Positions 15,576 to 24,465 of a DNA stretch of 64,000 nt are shown here, one piece after another. The DNA lies in contig JAZQCK010000071.1 in NCBI GenBank assembly GCA_045546255.1, positions 1 through 64,000 on the forward strand. Direction: 5' to 3'. Each line of letters begins with the position of its first letter. Within the stretch, counting starts at the first letter, position 1. A model generated the notes under the pieces. The model saw nothing but the letters and a program-made list of their open reading frames with translations, ran no database searches and was not told the DNA's origin. The stretch comes from RGIG5612 sp045546255 (GTDB lineage Bacteria; Bacillota; Clostridia; Lachnospirales; Lachnospiraceae). Both the position numbers and the translations under genes were made by a program.

Positions 15576-16469
15576 TCATTTTTCTTCTAATTCGATCATG
15601 TATTGGGCTGCTTTTTCATGTTTTGGATCTTTCCAAACCAGCAGCATATCGGTATGAGCCGCATTCGTTAGGTGAATTGGAAAAGTCTTGATCTGATCCC
15701 TGGCCTCTTCTAAAAGTTCATCAAACAGGAGCGCTACTCCTTCCTCTGTTTCCACTGCAATATTGATTGCTCTCGGTCCATTGAAATACTTGATTTTTTT
15801 CGGCTGAAGCTGAATCTCTTCCAGATCTTTTCGAAACCTTTCAGCTGCTTCACCTGAATAGCTTTCCCCTATCATTAAAATCGTCTCATTTTTCAGATCA
15901 GAAATCTTCAGTGTTTTTTTCTTGGCCAGCGGATGGTTCTTTGACATCGCAGCTACTAAATGCAGAGCCTCCTTACGTATAACGGCCCGATGGTATTTAT
16001 GATCCGAACTGACATCCGAAGAGATCATGAATAGCATATCGACTTCGCCCGCATCCAGCATAGAAAACATTTCTGTCGGACTTCCGAGGCGGTATTCCAA
16101 ATTGAATGCATCTTCTTGATCCTGAAGTTTCCTGATCAACGGAACCACATAGCTTCGGACAAAACGCATATCCTGAATTCCAACAACAAGTGAGTTATTA
16201 TCTGCCTCATGCAGTTTCCGGGCCTGAAGAACTGCTCTGTCAAAGATTCCCTGCATTTCTTTGCACGCGTCAAGAAAAACTCTGCCCGCATCTGTAAGAC
16301 AGATCCTTCGCTTATTGCTGCGGTCGATCAGCTCGATCTTCAATTCTTTTTCCAAGGCTTTGATCTGCGTGCTCAAGACCTGGTGGGATACATACAGTTT
16401 TTCTGCAGCTTTCGTATAACTTTCACTATTGGCGACCTCCAGAAAATACTGAATCTGCGTTGAAGTCAT
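15576..16469 (-). CDS. LysR family transcriptional regulator
   Basis: A 297-residue LysR-type regulator. The N-terminal winged helix-turn-helix is at about 1-60 (TQIQYFLEVANSESYTKAAEKLYVS, given here in part), followed by a periplasmic-binding-protein-like effector domain. It ends in a strong terminator and lies directly upstream of the OFA transporter and FMN reductase on the same strand, so these are its most likely targets. It is unusual in not being divergent from them. The effector is unknown. Confidence 0.9.
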   Translation of the reverse strand: MTSTQIQYFLEVANSESYTKAAEKLYVSHQVLSTQIKALEKELKIELIDRSNKRRICLTDAGRVFLDACKEMQGIFDRAVLQARKLHEADNNSLVVGIQDMRFVRSYVVPLIRKLQDQEDAFNLEYRLGSPTEMFSMLDAGEVDMLFMISSDVSSDHKYHRAVIRKEALHLVAAMSKNHPLAKKKTLKISDLKNETILMIGESYSGEAAERFRKDLEEIQLQPKKIKYFNGPRAINIAVETEEGVALLFDELLEEARDQIKTFPIHLTNAAHTDMLLVWKDPKHEKAAQYMIELEEK

Positions 16470-16494
16470 AGAAACCTTCTTTCTTATTCAAAGA

Positions 16495-16519
16495 CGGACC
16501 TGTGTATATCACAGATCCG
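16495..16519 (-). terminator. Weak terminator after the ECF operon
   Basis: CGGACCTGTG (16495-16504) pairs with CACAGATCCG (16510-16519) with one mismatch. The following minus-strand sequence is only moderately T-rich. It may separate ecfT from the LysR gene. Confidence 0.4.
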
Positions 16520-16534
16520 CTTATAGCAAATATC

Positions 16535-17362
16535 TTAAATTGCTCCAATTGTCACAAAGCGGGACATTAAGATCCGAAGTCCGATAGATGCCAGCAAGAA
16601 CAACAAAAGCACAATATAGGCAATCATATCTCTTTTATGATACTTAAGCGGATACATTTTCGTCCGCCCTTCTCCGCCGGAATAACAGCGGGATTCCATT
16701 GCTGTTGCAAGTTCTGAGGCGCGTCGGAATGCAGAGATAAAAAGCGGCACCATAATCGGAACCATTCCCTTTGCTTTTACAAGGATTCCGCCAGTATCAA
16801 AATCCGCACCCCTTGCAAGCTGGGCTTTCATGATCTTATTGACTTCCTCGGAAAGGATCGGGATAAAGCGGAGTGCGATACTCATCATCATCGCGATCTC
16901 ATGGCCCGGGAAATGGATCTTATTTAACGGCTGAAAGACTTTTTCTAGCCCGGCCGTAAGATTGGTCGGTGTCGTGGTATAAGTCAGCATCGATGATCCT
17001 ACAATGACACAGATCAATCGGATTGCAAAGAAAGCTGCCCGCAGAATTCCCTGACGGCTCATATGAAAAATCCACCATCTCCAAATGATATCGCCTTCGC
17101 TGAAAAACAGGTTAAAGAAGATGGCAACGATCACAAGAACCCAGACAAACTTCAAACCCTTTAAAATATGTTTCAGCGGAACTTTGGAAAGATAGATCAA
17201 AACACCCAGTGCCGCAATGATAAACAAAAGGCCGAAAATATTATTGATGATAAAAACGGAAGCAATATAAACAACGACCCCAAGAAGTTTCACTCTTGGA
17301 TCGAGTTTATTAATGATTGATGTGACTGGATAAAATTGTCCGATGGTAATATCTCTGAACAT
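16535..17362 (-). CDS. ecfT: Energy-coupling factor transporter transmembrane protein EcfT
   Basis: The membrane scaffold of group II ECF vitamin and metal transporters. It links the two ATPases to exchangeable substrate-binding S components. It has 275 residues, about 5-6 membrane segments and the two coupling-helix motifs (ARGADFD near 185 and TAMESRCY near 220, the latter a variant of the usual ARG-type motif). It ends the unit zinc-ribbon protein-ecfA1-ecfA2-ecfT. No S component is encoded here, as expected for a shared module. Confidence 0.95.
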   Translation of the reverse strand: MFRDITIGQFYPVTSIINKLDPRVKLLGVVVYIASVFIINNIFGLLFIIAALGVLIYLSKVPLKHILKGLKFVWVLVIVAIFFNLFFSEGDIIWRWWIFHMSRQGILRAAFFAIRLICVIVGSSMLTYTTTPTNLTAGLEKVFQPLNKIHFPGHEIAMMMSIALRFIPILSEEVNKIMKAQLARGADFDTGGILVKAKGMVPIMVPLFISAFRRASELATAMESRCYSGGEGRTKMYPLKYHKRDMIAYIVLLLFLLASIGLRILMSRFVTIGAI

Positions 17363-17371
17363 GCTTCCTTC

Positions 17372-18223
17372 TTATTTTTTCGCAGAAACAAGAATCGCTT
17401 CTGCTGCTTCTTCTACTGTAATGGCACCTTTGATCCCAATGCTTTCCGTAAAGGCTTGCACTTCCGGAACTCCAAGGCCGATGCTTTCTAATTCTTCGCG
17501 GTGTGAAAAGACTTCATGCGTCGTTCCATCTAAGATCACATTGCTCTTATGCATCGCGATCACACGGTCTGCATACTGGGCAACTTCTTCCATACTGTGA
17601 GAGACCAGGATAACGGTCGTTTCTTTTTCTCTCTGATATTTCTTAAGCAGATTTAAGATTTCTGTTTTTCCTTTGGGGTCAAGACCTGCGGTCGGCTCAT
17701 CCAGGATCAGCACTTCCGGCTCCATCGCTAAAACACCGGCGATTGCAGCTCTTCGTTTCTGACCACCGGAAAGATCAAACGGTGATTTCAAAATCGAATG
17801 CTCCGGCATATGGACCTCTTCCAAGGCTTTATATGCCCTCTGTTCTGCTTCTTCTTGTGTGAGTCCTTGGTTCTTCGGCCCGTAGCAGACATCTTTTAAA
17901 ACGGTCTCGTCAAAGAGCTGATATTCCGGATACTGAAAGACCAGACCGACTTTGCATCTTAAATCGCGGATGCGCTTTTTCTGCGCCTTGGTTTCTTTAC
18001 CTTCTATATAGATGACTTCCCCATCATAGGAGATTGTTCCCTTGGTCGGTTTTAAAAGCCCATTCAGCATCTGGATCAGCGTGGACTTTCCCGATCCCGT
18101 ACTTCCGATGATCGCCGTTAGTGTGTTTCCGCCAATCTCCAGATTGACATCATTGACCGCTACGACCTTTTCTACGGTTTCCGGATTATATATGTAGCTA
18201 ACATGATCTAATTTGATAATCAT
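17372..18223 (-). CDS. ecfA2: Energy-coupling factor transporter ATPase EcfA2
   Basis: An ABC ATPase of 283 residues. Walker A GSTGSGKST, Q-loop LVFQYPEYQLF, signature LSGGQKRRAAIAG, Walker B VLILDEPTAGLDP and the H-loop VSHSMEE are all present. The second ATPase of a pair, it starts directly after the ecfA1 stop. Confidence 0.96.
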   Translation of the reverse strand: MIIKLDHVSYIYNPETVEKVVAVNDVNLEIGGNTLTAIIGSTGSGKSTLIQMLNGLLKPTKGTISYDGEVIYIEGKETKAQKKRIRDLRCKVGLVFQYPEYQLFDETVLKDVCYGPKNQGLTQEEAEQRAYKALEEVHMPEHSILKSPFDLSGGQKRRAAIAGVLAMEPEVLILDEPTAGLDPKGKTEILNLLKKYQREKETTVILVSHSMEEVAQYADRVIAMHKSNVILDGTTHEVFSHREELESIGLGVPEVQAFTESIGIKGAITVEEAAEAILVSAKK

Positions 18224-19120
18224 CTATTTAGTAACGTTTAACGAAATTTTATTAATTGCTTCCCGCAGTTCCTCTTCTGATGTGATCCCCAGTGGGATCT
18301 CCATACCTTTGTCTCTTAACGCTTTCGCAAGCTGACAGATCTGAGGGAGTTTAAGACCCAGCTTTTCAATCTCTTCTTCCTGTGAGAAGATCTCTTTCGG
18401 AGTTCCCTGCATCTTCAAATGCCCGGCTTCCATAACAAAGATGTAATCCGCTTCTAAGGCCTCTTCCATATAGTGCGTAATAGAAATGATCGTAATACCA
18501 TCATCCTGATTCAGCTTTTTAACGGTATCCATAACTTCTTTTCGGCCTTTTGGATCCAGCATTGCCGTAGACTCATCAAGAACGATACATTTCGGGTTCA
18601 TGGCTAACACGCCAGCGACAGCGACACGCTGTTTCTGACCACCGGAAAGCTTATTCGGAGACACCTTTGCATACTCACGCATATTAACTTCATCCAGAGC
18701 CCAATAGACGCCCTTTCGAATCTCCTCAGTCGATGCCCCGATGTTTTCAAGGCCAAAGGCGACTTCCTCGTCTACGATCGAGCCGATGATCTGGTTATCC
18801 GGATTCTGAAAGACCATTCCAACAGTACGTCTGATCTCCCAAAGCTTTTCTTCATCTTTGGAGTCCATACCATCGATCCAAAGCGTTCCTTCGGATGGCG
18901 TGATCAGCGCGTTCAGGTGTTTTGCAAACGTGGATTTTCCGGACCCGTTATGTCCTAAGATACAGATAAACTGTCCGGGACGAACAGTAAGAGAGAGATC
19001 CTCTAAGGCTTTGCTTGCTTCCTGATCAGCTTTTTTCGCCTGCTTCTCCTCTTCCGTAAGGTCCGTGTCTTCAAAGACCGGATAGCTGTATGAAATTTTC
19101 TCCGCTTTGATTATATCCAT
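18224..19120 (-). CDS. ecfA1: Energy-coupling factor transporter ATPase EcfA1
   Basis: An ABC ATPase of 298 residues. Walker A is GHNGSGKST (56-64), the signature is LSGGQKQRVAVAG and Walker B is CIVLDESTAMLDP, the DESTAMLDP form typical of EcfA1. Residues about 17-37 form an acidic/lysine-rich insert (DTDLTEEEKQAKKADQ) before the nucleotide-binding core that most EcfA1 proteins lack. Confidence 0.96.
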   Translation of the reverse strand: MDIIKAEKISYSYPVFEDTDLTEEEKQAKKADQEASKALEDLSLTVRPGQFICILGHNGSGKSTFAKHLNALITPSEGTLWIDGMDSKDEEKLWEIRRTVGMVFQNPDNQIIGSIVDEEVAFGLENIGASTEEIRKGVYWALDEVNMREYAKVSPNKLSGGQKQRVAVAGVLAMNPKCIVLDESTAMLDPKGRKEVMDTVKKLNQDDGITIISITHYMEEALEADYIFVMEAGHLKMQGTPKEIFSQEEEIEKLGLKLPQICQLAKALRDKGMEIPLGITSEEELREAINKISLNVTK

Positions 19121-19603
19121 CTATTCTCCAACCGGATGTATAAAGATCACCATAAGAATGGCAACGATCAGCAGTCCAAGAATCCTGCCCCATGCAGCTT
19201 TCTTTCCCATCTTCTTCGCTTTATATACCTGATAGGCGGTAAAGCCTGCTGCAAAGGCCCAAAGGACAAACCCCGGAATCATAAGTAACGGCATGCGCAT
19301 CGTTTTAGACAAGGCCATAAAAGGACAACTCGCAAATGCGGTTGCGATGCCGATCAATTCATTTCTAGCTTTTAGTCGTGCAAACGCTTTATCCTCATCC
19401 GTCTGCTCTTTTTTCGCTTCGCTGTCTGCATGGACAGTGACTTGCTGCTTTAATTGAGAAAGTCCTTTTGTATCATCCTGCGCAGCAACTTCTTCTGCTT
19501 CAAATGGAAAAAAGCTCTTGCAAAACCTGCAGCGGTATCCGTCTTCTTCCTGCAGCAGGCTGCTGCCACAATAAGGACATTTTGAGTTGTTCATATCAGA
19601 CAT
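19121..19603 (-). CDS. Zinc-ribbon membrane protein, first gene of the ECF unit
   Basis: A 160-residue protein of unrecognised family. The N-terminus is a zinc ribbon (CPYCGSS at 9-15 and CRFC at about 26-29). A charged linker follows, then two hydrophobic segments (about 93-125 and 139-156), ending with a short tail. It abuts ecfA1 with no gap, so it is co-transcribed with the ECF module. A role in assembling or sensing that transporter is possible but unproven. Confidence 0.75.
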   Translation of the reverse strand: MSDMNNSKCPYCGSSLLQEEDGYRCRFCKSFFPFEAEEVAAQDDTKGLSQLKQQVTVHADSEAKKEQTDEDKAFARLKARNELIGIATAFASCPFMALSKTMRMPLLMIPGFVLWAFAAGFTAYQVYKAKKMGKKAAWGRILGLLIVAILMVIFIHPVGE

Positions 19604-19668
19604 AAACTGACCCTGCCTTTTTACTTCATACAGTGAGATATTTTAACAGTTTCTATTAACAAGGGCAA

Positions 19669-19699
19669 GAAAAAACAGGAGAACCTTTCGGTTCTCCTG
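19669..19699 (-). terminator. Intrinsic terminator after the second OFA transporter
   Basis: CAGGAGAACC (19676-19685), loop TTTC, GGTTCTCCTG (19690-19699), followed on the minus strand by TTTTTTCTT. It separates the transporter from the ECF unit. Confidence 0.88.
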
Positions 19700-19750
19700 C
19701 ACTTCATTTTCTGAAAAATTATTGGTTTATTTTTAATCTTTACGCGTAAA

Positions 19751-21100
19751 TTATTTACGTCCAACCAGAACGTCATCAAGCGGTTTGCCTGCTGCAGCTC
19801 TGTATTTATCGTCGTAAGCTTTAACACGTGCAGGTTTGAACAGTAAGCAGCAAATGATAGAAATGATAGCTGCGATACCAGTTACCATGAATACGCCGGT
19901 TACGCCCAGTTTGGAAGCGATCAGCGCTGCAACGATGGTCGGTCCAAATGCGTTGATGAAGTTTGCGACCGGGTTAACAACTGAGAATACACTCGGGAAG
20001 TCCTCAATTCTCCAATACTGTACTGCTGCAGAAACAGTGTAGTTGGAAGAAGCACCCATGAACATTGCTAAAAGAATCAAAGCAATGAACATTGCTGTCG
20101 GGTTTTTGAGCATTCCGAGGATACCGGAGATGAGCATGCAGATGTGGGAAAGAAGAACCGCAAATCTTGTACCCATCTTTGTATCGATCAGACCGAATAC
20201 ATAGGAACCGATGATACCAAATCCAGCGATCCAGTACATAACGCCGTTGTATCCGCCTGTCCAGTCATAAGCACTTCCCTGAGAGGAAATAATTGCCATG
20301 GACTGAGTCATTGCACCAACTGCAAACATGAGCAGTAAGCCCATCGGGATAGAAATGAACCAGAAGTCCGGAGAAGCCAGAGTGTGGCCTGTTTTCCAAA
20401 CTGTGGTCTTTCTGTTTTCGATCTCTTCCATCATCATCTTCTGAGCAATTTCCGGGGTAATGCTCTTGTCGTTATCACGATAAGCACCAACCTGCTCTGG
20501 GAACTCTTTGATGGTTGCACAACCGATAATGAAACCGATAACAACAACAGCAAAATATGGCCATAAGGATTTCAGAGCTGCCATGTTATCTCCGCCAAAT
20601 GCCAGCGGAAGGAATTTTCCGGCAAATCCGCCAAGAAGTGCATTACCAATCGGGAAAGCAAAAGTAATGATACCCATTACTGTTCCTTTTCTTCTCGGGA
20701 ACCAAACACCAACAAGAACGGACAGTGCCCATGTACCATATAGAGCAGAGATAGCAGTTGCAACACCGAAGCAGATGATCCAAAGAACACTTGCATGATC
20801 TGTTCCTGCCGGAACAACCATCTCTAAAACCATGAATACAATAGTAACAATACCTAAAATAACAGATAACTTTTTCCAGTTTCTTACTTTGCTGGAAAAG
20901 ATAACCTGTACGATGATTCCTACGATGGAAGCACCTGTGTAGACCATAGACAGTGTTGTCGCAGGACCATACTGCGGTGCGTTCGACATAATGTTAAGCG
21001 GATAGTTACCAGCTACAACGTAGGAAAACATACCTGTGGCAACCCAGAGGATGAGCAGCCAGCCACGTGCGCCAAAGTTATAACTTTTCTTTTGTTGCAT
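19751..21100 (-). CDS. MFS transporter, OFA family (second paralogue)
   Basis: A 449-residue transporter with about 12 membrane segments. FPRRKGTVMGIITFAFPIGN and SSNYTVSAAVQYWRIEDFPS closely match the corresponding segments of the transporter at 14017-15387. It has its own promoter (21155-21183) and terminator, so it is a single-gene unit. It sits between rplQ and the ECF genes, which are adjacent in many Firmicutes, and therefore looks like a later insertion. The substrate is unknown. Confidence 0.87.
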   Translation of the reverse strand: MQQKKSYNFGARGWLLILWVATGMFSYVVAGNYPLNIMSNAPQYGPATTLSMVYTGASIVGIIVQVIFSSKVRNWKKLSVILGIVTIVFMVLEMVVPAGTDHASVLWIICFGVATAISALYGTWALSVLVGVWFPRRKGTVMGIITFAFPIGNALLGGFAGKFLPLAFGGDNMAALKSLWPYFAVVVIGFIIGCATIKEFPEQVGAYRDNDKSITPEIAQKMMMEEIENRKTTVWKTGHTLASPDFWFISIPMGLLLMFAVGAMTQSMAIISSQGSAYDWTGGYNGVMYWIAGFGIIGSYVFGLIDTKMGTRFAVLLSHICMLISGILGMLKNPTAMFIALILLAMFMGASSNYTVSAAVQYWRIEDFPSVFSVVNPVANFINAFGPTIVAALIASKLGVTGVFMVTGIAAIISIICCLLFKPARVKAYDDKYRAAAGKPLDDVLVGRK

Positions 21101-21154
21101 AATAAACCTCTCCTTTTCTTCAAAAAATTTTTTCAGAAAATATTTACAAGGAGG

Positions 21155-21183
21155 ATTATATCATTTTCACAGTTTAGACACAA
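21155..21183 (-). promoter_or_regulatory. Strong SigA-type promoter for the second OFA transporter
   Basis: On the minus strand TTGTGT (21183-21178), a 17-bp spacer and perfect TATAAT (21160-21155). An inverted repeat TGTTGA-N4-TCAACA (21194-21209) lies just upstream of the -35. In the rest of the 21101-21422 gap I see only the rplQ terminator. Confidence 0.75.
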
Positions 21184-21193
21184 CTAAAAAAGG

Positions 21194-21209
21194 TGTTGAG
21201 CAGTCAACA
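21194..21209. promoter_or_regulatory. Candidate operator upstream of the second OFA transporter
   Basis: TGTTGA, GCAG, TCAACA: a perfect 6-bp inverted repeat, 10 bases upstream of the -35 hexamer. This is the usual place for an activator site. No regulator gene is adjacent. Confidence 0.35.
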
Positions 21210-21362
21210 ATATTCCGAAAACCGATTGAAAAGCAACATTTTTCATTCTTTTGTATCATATTCCATTTTCTCGATTTTTGACGGTTTCTATATGTAAATC
21301 AACTATTGACACAGTGTTAAAAAAGCAATCTGCTTCGCAAAGCCGCTGGACTCGCTTCGCGC

Positions 21363-21392
21363 AAAAAAAGAGGTCAGATAATTCCGACCTCT
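21363..21392 (-). terminator. Intrinsic terminator after rplQ
   Basis: AGAGGTC (21369-21375) pairs with GACCTCT (21386-21392), followed on the minus strand by a run of seven T. It ends the S10-spc-alpha supercluster. Confidence 0.8.
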
Positions 21393-21422
21393 CAAAAAGC
21401 TTAAACACCTTTTTTATTATAC

Positions 21423-21959
21423 TTACACAAGCTCGATCAGTACTTCCATTGCTGCATCGCCTTTTCTCTGTCCGATCTTTACGATTCTTGTATAGCCACC
21501 ATTACGGTTTGCATACTTCGGAGCGATCTCATCAAAAAGTTTTGCAACAAGGTCAACTTCTACCGTACCGCGTTTCTTTCCAGCTGCCTTTGTCGGAACC
21601 TGTTTTACAGGATAAAGGACTTTCAGCATCTGTCTTCTTGCTGCAAGACGGGAAGGAGCATCCTTCTTGATGGTCTTGTCAACTTCATCAAAAACAGTGA
21701 CTTTCTTTCCATCTTTCGTCTCTTTTACACGTTTGCCGTCTTTGTCCTTGCGGGCAACTTTTGCTTTTACGGTTACTTCTTCGAAATTATCTTTCTCTCT
21801 GACTGCAAGAGCGATCAGATGCTCCGTAGCTTTACGGATTTCTTTAGCTTTTGCTTCAGTTGTCACGATCTTTCCATTATTGATCAGTGCAGTAACCTGG
21901 TTACGGATTAAAGCCTTTCTCTGAGCGGCGTTTCTAGATAATTTTCTATATCCGGCCAT
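21423..21959 (-). CDS. rplQ: 50S ribosomal protein L17
   Basis: The start MAGYRKLSRNAAQRKALIRN is the L17 signature, and the C-terminus NGGYTRIVKIGQRKGDAAMEV is also typical. At 178 residues it is about 50-60 longer than common L17. The extra is a lysine-rich segment at about 65-110 (KVARKDKDGKRVKETKDGKK). Last gene of the supercluster, just before its terminator. Confidence 0.96.
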   Translation of the reverse strand: MAGYRKLSRNAAQRKALIRNQVTALINNGKIVTTEAKAKEIRKATEHLIALAVREKDNFEEVTVKAKVARKDKDGKRVKETKDGKKVTVFDEVDKTIKKDAPSRLAARRQMLKVLYPVKQVPTKAAGKKRGTVEVDLVAKLFDEIAPKYANRNGGYTRIVKIGQRKGDAAMEVLIELV

Positions 21960-21977
21960 AACCTTTGCCTCCTTTAG

Positions 21978-22937
21978 TTATTCTTCATTTGAGCTCTTAA
22001 GCTCTAATCCTAACTCCTTCAGTTTTGCGAAAACTTCGTCTAAGGACTTACGTCCAAGGTTACGAACTTTCATCATTTCTTCCGGAGTCTTATTAATTAA
22101 CTCTTCTACAGTATTGATAGAAGCTCTCTTCAAGCAGTTGTAAGAACGAACGGAAAGTTCCAGCTCGTCGATGTTCATTTCAAGAACTTTCTCTTTGTCA
22201 TCTTCTTCTTTCTCGATCATGACCTCAGCGGTCTTTGCATTTTCAGAAAGATTGATGAAGAGATTCAAGTGCTCTGAAAGAACTTTTGCTGCCAGGCTGA
22301 TTGCTTCATCCGGAGCAAGTGCTCCGTTTGTGAATACTTCGATCGTCAGCTTGTCATAGTCTGTGATCTGACCGACACGTGTGTTTTCAATCTGAATGTT
22401 GACACGCTCTACCGGTGTATAGATAGAATCGATCGGGATCACTCCAACAGCGGAATTATCAACCGTATTCTTCTCAGCATCTACATAGCCTCTGCCTTTT
22501 GTGATCGTAAGCTCCATGTACAGCTTGCTGTCACTGGAGTCTAATGTTGCGATCACCAGATCAGGATTCATGATCTCAACGTCCTGATCCACATGGATAT
22601 CTCCTGCAGTTACAACGCCCTCACCGGAGAAATCGATATAAGCGATCTTCGGCTCGTTTGTCTGGCTGTTGTTTCTAATTGCCAGCTCTTTAATGTTCAT
22701 TACGATCTCTGTAACGTCTTCTTTGACACCCGGAATCGTTGTGAACTCATGAAGCACGCCTGCGATCTTCACCTGGCTGACTGCTGCGCCCGGAAGGGAA
22801 GAGAGCATGATTCTTCTTAAAGAGTTTCCAAGAGTTGTTCCATATCCTCTTTCCAGCGGCTCTAAAGTGAATCTGCCGTATTTGTTATCTTCTGAGATTT
22901 CAGCAACCTCAATATTAGGTTTTTCAAATTCGAACAT
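21978..22937 (-). CDS. rpoA: DNA-directed RNA polymerase subunit alpha
   Basis: 319 residues. The N-terminal dimerisation domain has RGYGTTLGNSLRRIMLSSLPGA (shown in part as the usual core-contact loop). The C-terminal domain, which binds UP elements and regulators, contains SVRSYNCLKRASINTVEEL and the NLGRKSLDEV helix-hairpin-helix. Standard position between rpsD and rplQ. Confidence 0.98.
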   Translation of the reverse strand: MFEFEKPNIEVAEISEDNKYGRFTLEPLERGYGTTLGNSLRRIMLSSLPGAAVSQVKIAGVLHEFTTIPGVKEDVTEIVMNIKELAIRNNSQTNEPKIAYIDFSGEGVVTAGDIHVDQDVEIMNPDLVIATLDSSDSKLYMELTITKGRGYVDAEKNTVDNSAVGVIPIDSIYTPVERVNIQIENTRVGQITDYDKLTIEVFTNGALAPDEAISLAAKVLSEHLNLFINLSENAKTAEVMIEKEEDDKEKVLEMNIDELELSVRSYNCLKRASINTVEELINKTPEEMMKVRNLGRKSLDEVFAKLKELGLELKSSNEE

Positions 22938-22949
22938 GGTCCCTCCTTA

Positions 22950-23549
22950 TTACTTAGAATACAACTCGACAATAAGCATCTCGTCTACAGGAACGTCGAT
23001 ATCCTCTCTCTTTGGTAATTCTTTTACTTCAACTTTGAAGTTCTCAAGATCAGCCTCAAGCCATGCCGGAACCAGTCTGCCTGCAGTTACTTCTGCGATC
23101 TGCTGATATCTTGCAGAGCTTCTGACTTTCTCTTTCAGTTCGATCACATCGCCGGCTTTGATCAGGTAGGACGGAATGTTAATTCCTTTACCGTTTACAA
23201 GAAGCTGCTTGTGATCAACGATCTGTCTTGCTTCACGACGGGTTCTTGCGAAACCAGCACGGAAAACAACGTTGTCCAGTCGTCTCTCAAGAAGAACCAT
23301 CAGATTTTCACCAGTCTGGCCCTTCATCTGTTTTGCTTTCACATAATAATTGTGGAAAGGTTTCTCTAATACGCCATAAATAAATTTTGCTTTCTGCTTT
23401 TCTCTCAGCTGAAGAGCATATTCACTTTTCTTTCCAGGACGTCTGCCGTTTGCAGCGCCTCTTTTAGACTTTTTATCAATTCCTAAATAGATTGGATCCA
23501 GTCCAAGTGATCTGCATCTTTTAAGAACAGGAACTCTATTAACTGCCAT
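22950..23549 (-). CDS. rpsD: 30S ribosomal protein S4
   Basis: 199 residues. The S4 RNA-binding domain is at about 90-150 (RLDNVVFRAGFARTRREARQ). An early 16S rRNA binder and assembly initiator. The N-terminus lacks the zinc-binding cysteines of the C+ form, having instead VPVLKRCRSLGLDPIYLG. S4 is a translational autoregulator in several bacteria; no target site was identified here. Confidence 0.97.
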   Translation of the reverse strand: MAVNRVPVLKRCRSLGLDPIYLGIDKKSKRGAANGRRPGKKSEYALQLREKQKAKFIYGVLEKPFHNYYVKAKQMKGQTGENLMVLLERRLDNVVFRAGFARTRREARQIVDHKQLLVNGKGINIPSYLIKAGDVIELKEKVRSSARYQQIAEVTAGRLVPAWLEADLENFKVEVKELPKREDIDVPVDEMLIVELYSK

Positions 23550-23566
23550 TTAATTGCACCTCCTAA

Positions 23567-23965
23567 TCAGACTCTTCTACGTTTTGGCGGACGGCAACCG
23601 TTATGTGGAACCGGTGTAACGTCACTGATACTTGTTACCTGAAGACCATTTGCCTGAAGAGCGCGGATAGCTGCTTCTCTTCCTGAACCAGGTCCCTTTA
23701 CAAAAACATCAACGTATTTCAGTCCGTGTACTAAAGCTGCTTTTGTTGCAGTTTCAGCTGCCATTTGAGCTGCATAAGGTGTAGATTTCCTTGAACCTCT
23801 AAAACCCAGACCACCGGCGCTTGCCCAGCTTAAAGCATTTCCCTGAGTATCAGTTAAAGTAACAATGGTATTGTTAAAGGATGCCTGGATATGCGCCTGT
23901 CCTCGTTCAACGTTTTTCTTAACGCGCTTTTTTGTCACTTTTTTCGTAACTTTTTTTGCTGCCAT
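23567..23965 (-). CDS. rpsK: 30S ribosomal protein S11
   Basis: 132 residues. The family motifs AHIQASFNNTIVTLTDTQGN and VTPVPHNGCRPPKRRRV are clear, after a lysine-rich N-terminus. It lies on the small-subunit platform and helps position mRNA. The 100-base gap upstream carries a small GC-rich hairpin (24009-24025). Confidence 0.97.
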   Translation of the reverse strand: MAAKKVTKKVTKKRVKKNVERGQAHIQASFNNTIVTLTDTQGNALSWASAGGLGFRGSRKSTPYAAQMAAETATKAALVHGLKYVDVFVKGPGSGREAAIRALQANGLQVTSISDVTPVPHNGCRPPKRRRV

Positions 23966-24008
23966 TTTCTAAACTAACCTCCCTTATGGTTGGTTCCCGT
24001 TCACTTAT

Positions 24009-24025
24009 GTGCGCGAAAGGCGCAC
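24009..24025 (-). other. GC-rich hairpin in the rpsM-rpsK gap
   Basis: GTGCGC (24009-24014), loop GAAAG, GCGCAC (24020-24025). It occupies an unusually wide spacer for this operon. It has no T-run, so it may be a processing or protein-binding site. Confidence 0.35.
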
Positions 24026-24065
24026 TCCTTCTATATATAAAGGATCAAGTTTTCGGGATTACTTG

Positions 24066-24434
24066 TTATTTCTTCTTGTTTGCTACAGTTCTCTTAGGAC
24101 CTTTGCGGGTTCTTGCGTTGGTCTTGGTTTTCTGACCACGAACCGGCAGGCCTTTACGGTGACGGATGCCTCTGTAGCATCCAATCTCCTGAAGACGCTT
24201 GATGTTCATAGCGACTTCTCTTCTTAATTCACCTTCGACGGTAAACTGACCTTCGATGACTTCGCTGAGTTTCTTAACTTCTTCGTCCGTCAGGTCTTTT
24301 ACGCGTGTATCCGGATCTACGCCGGCAGCTTCAACGATTTTCGTTGCGCTCGGTCTGCCAATGCCGTAGATATAAGTCAATCCGATTTCTACACGTTTGT
24401 CTTTTGGTAAATCAATTCCCGAAATACGAGCCAT
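24066..24434 (-). CDS. rpsM: 30S ribosomal protein S13
   Basis: 122 residues starting ARISGIDLPKDKRVEIGLTY, with the C-terminal RGQKTKTNARTRKGPK tail that reaches the P-site tRNA. It contacts the large subunit through bridge B1. The gene follows rpmJ by 31 bases. Confidence 0.98.
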   Translation of the reverse strand: MARISGIDLPKDKRVEIGLTYIYGIGRPSATKIVEAAGVDPDTRVKDLTDEEVKKLSEVIEGQFTVEGELRREVAMNIKRLQEIGCYRGIRHRKGLPVRGQKTKTNARTRKGPKRTVANKKK

Positions 24435-24465
24435 TTATTCTACCTCCGTTAAATATTTAGGCAAC

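Noticed and set aside
21251..21670. Plus-strand open frame overlapping the rplQ terminator.
   Set aside because: Overlaps rplQ in antisense and lacks any start signal.
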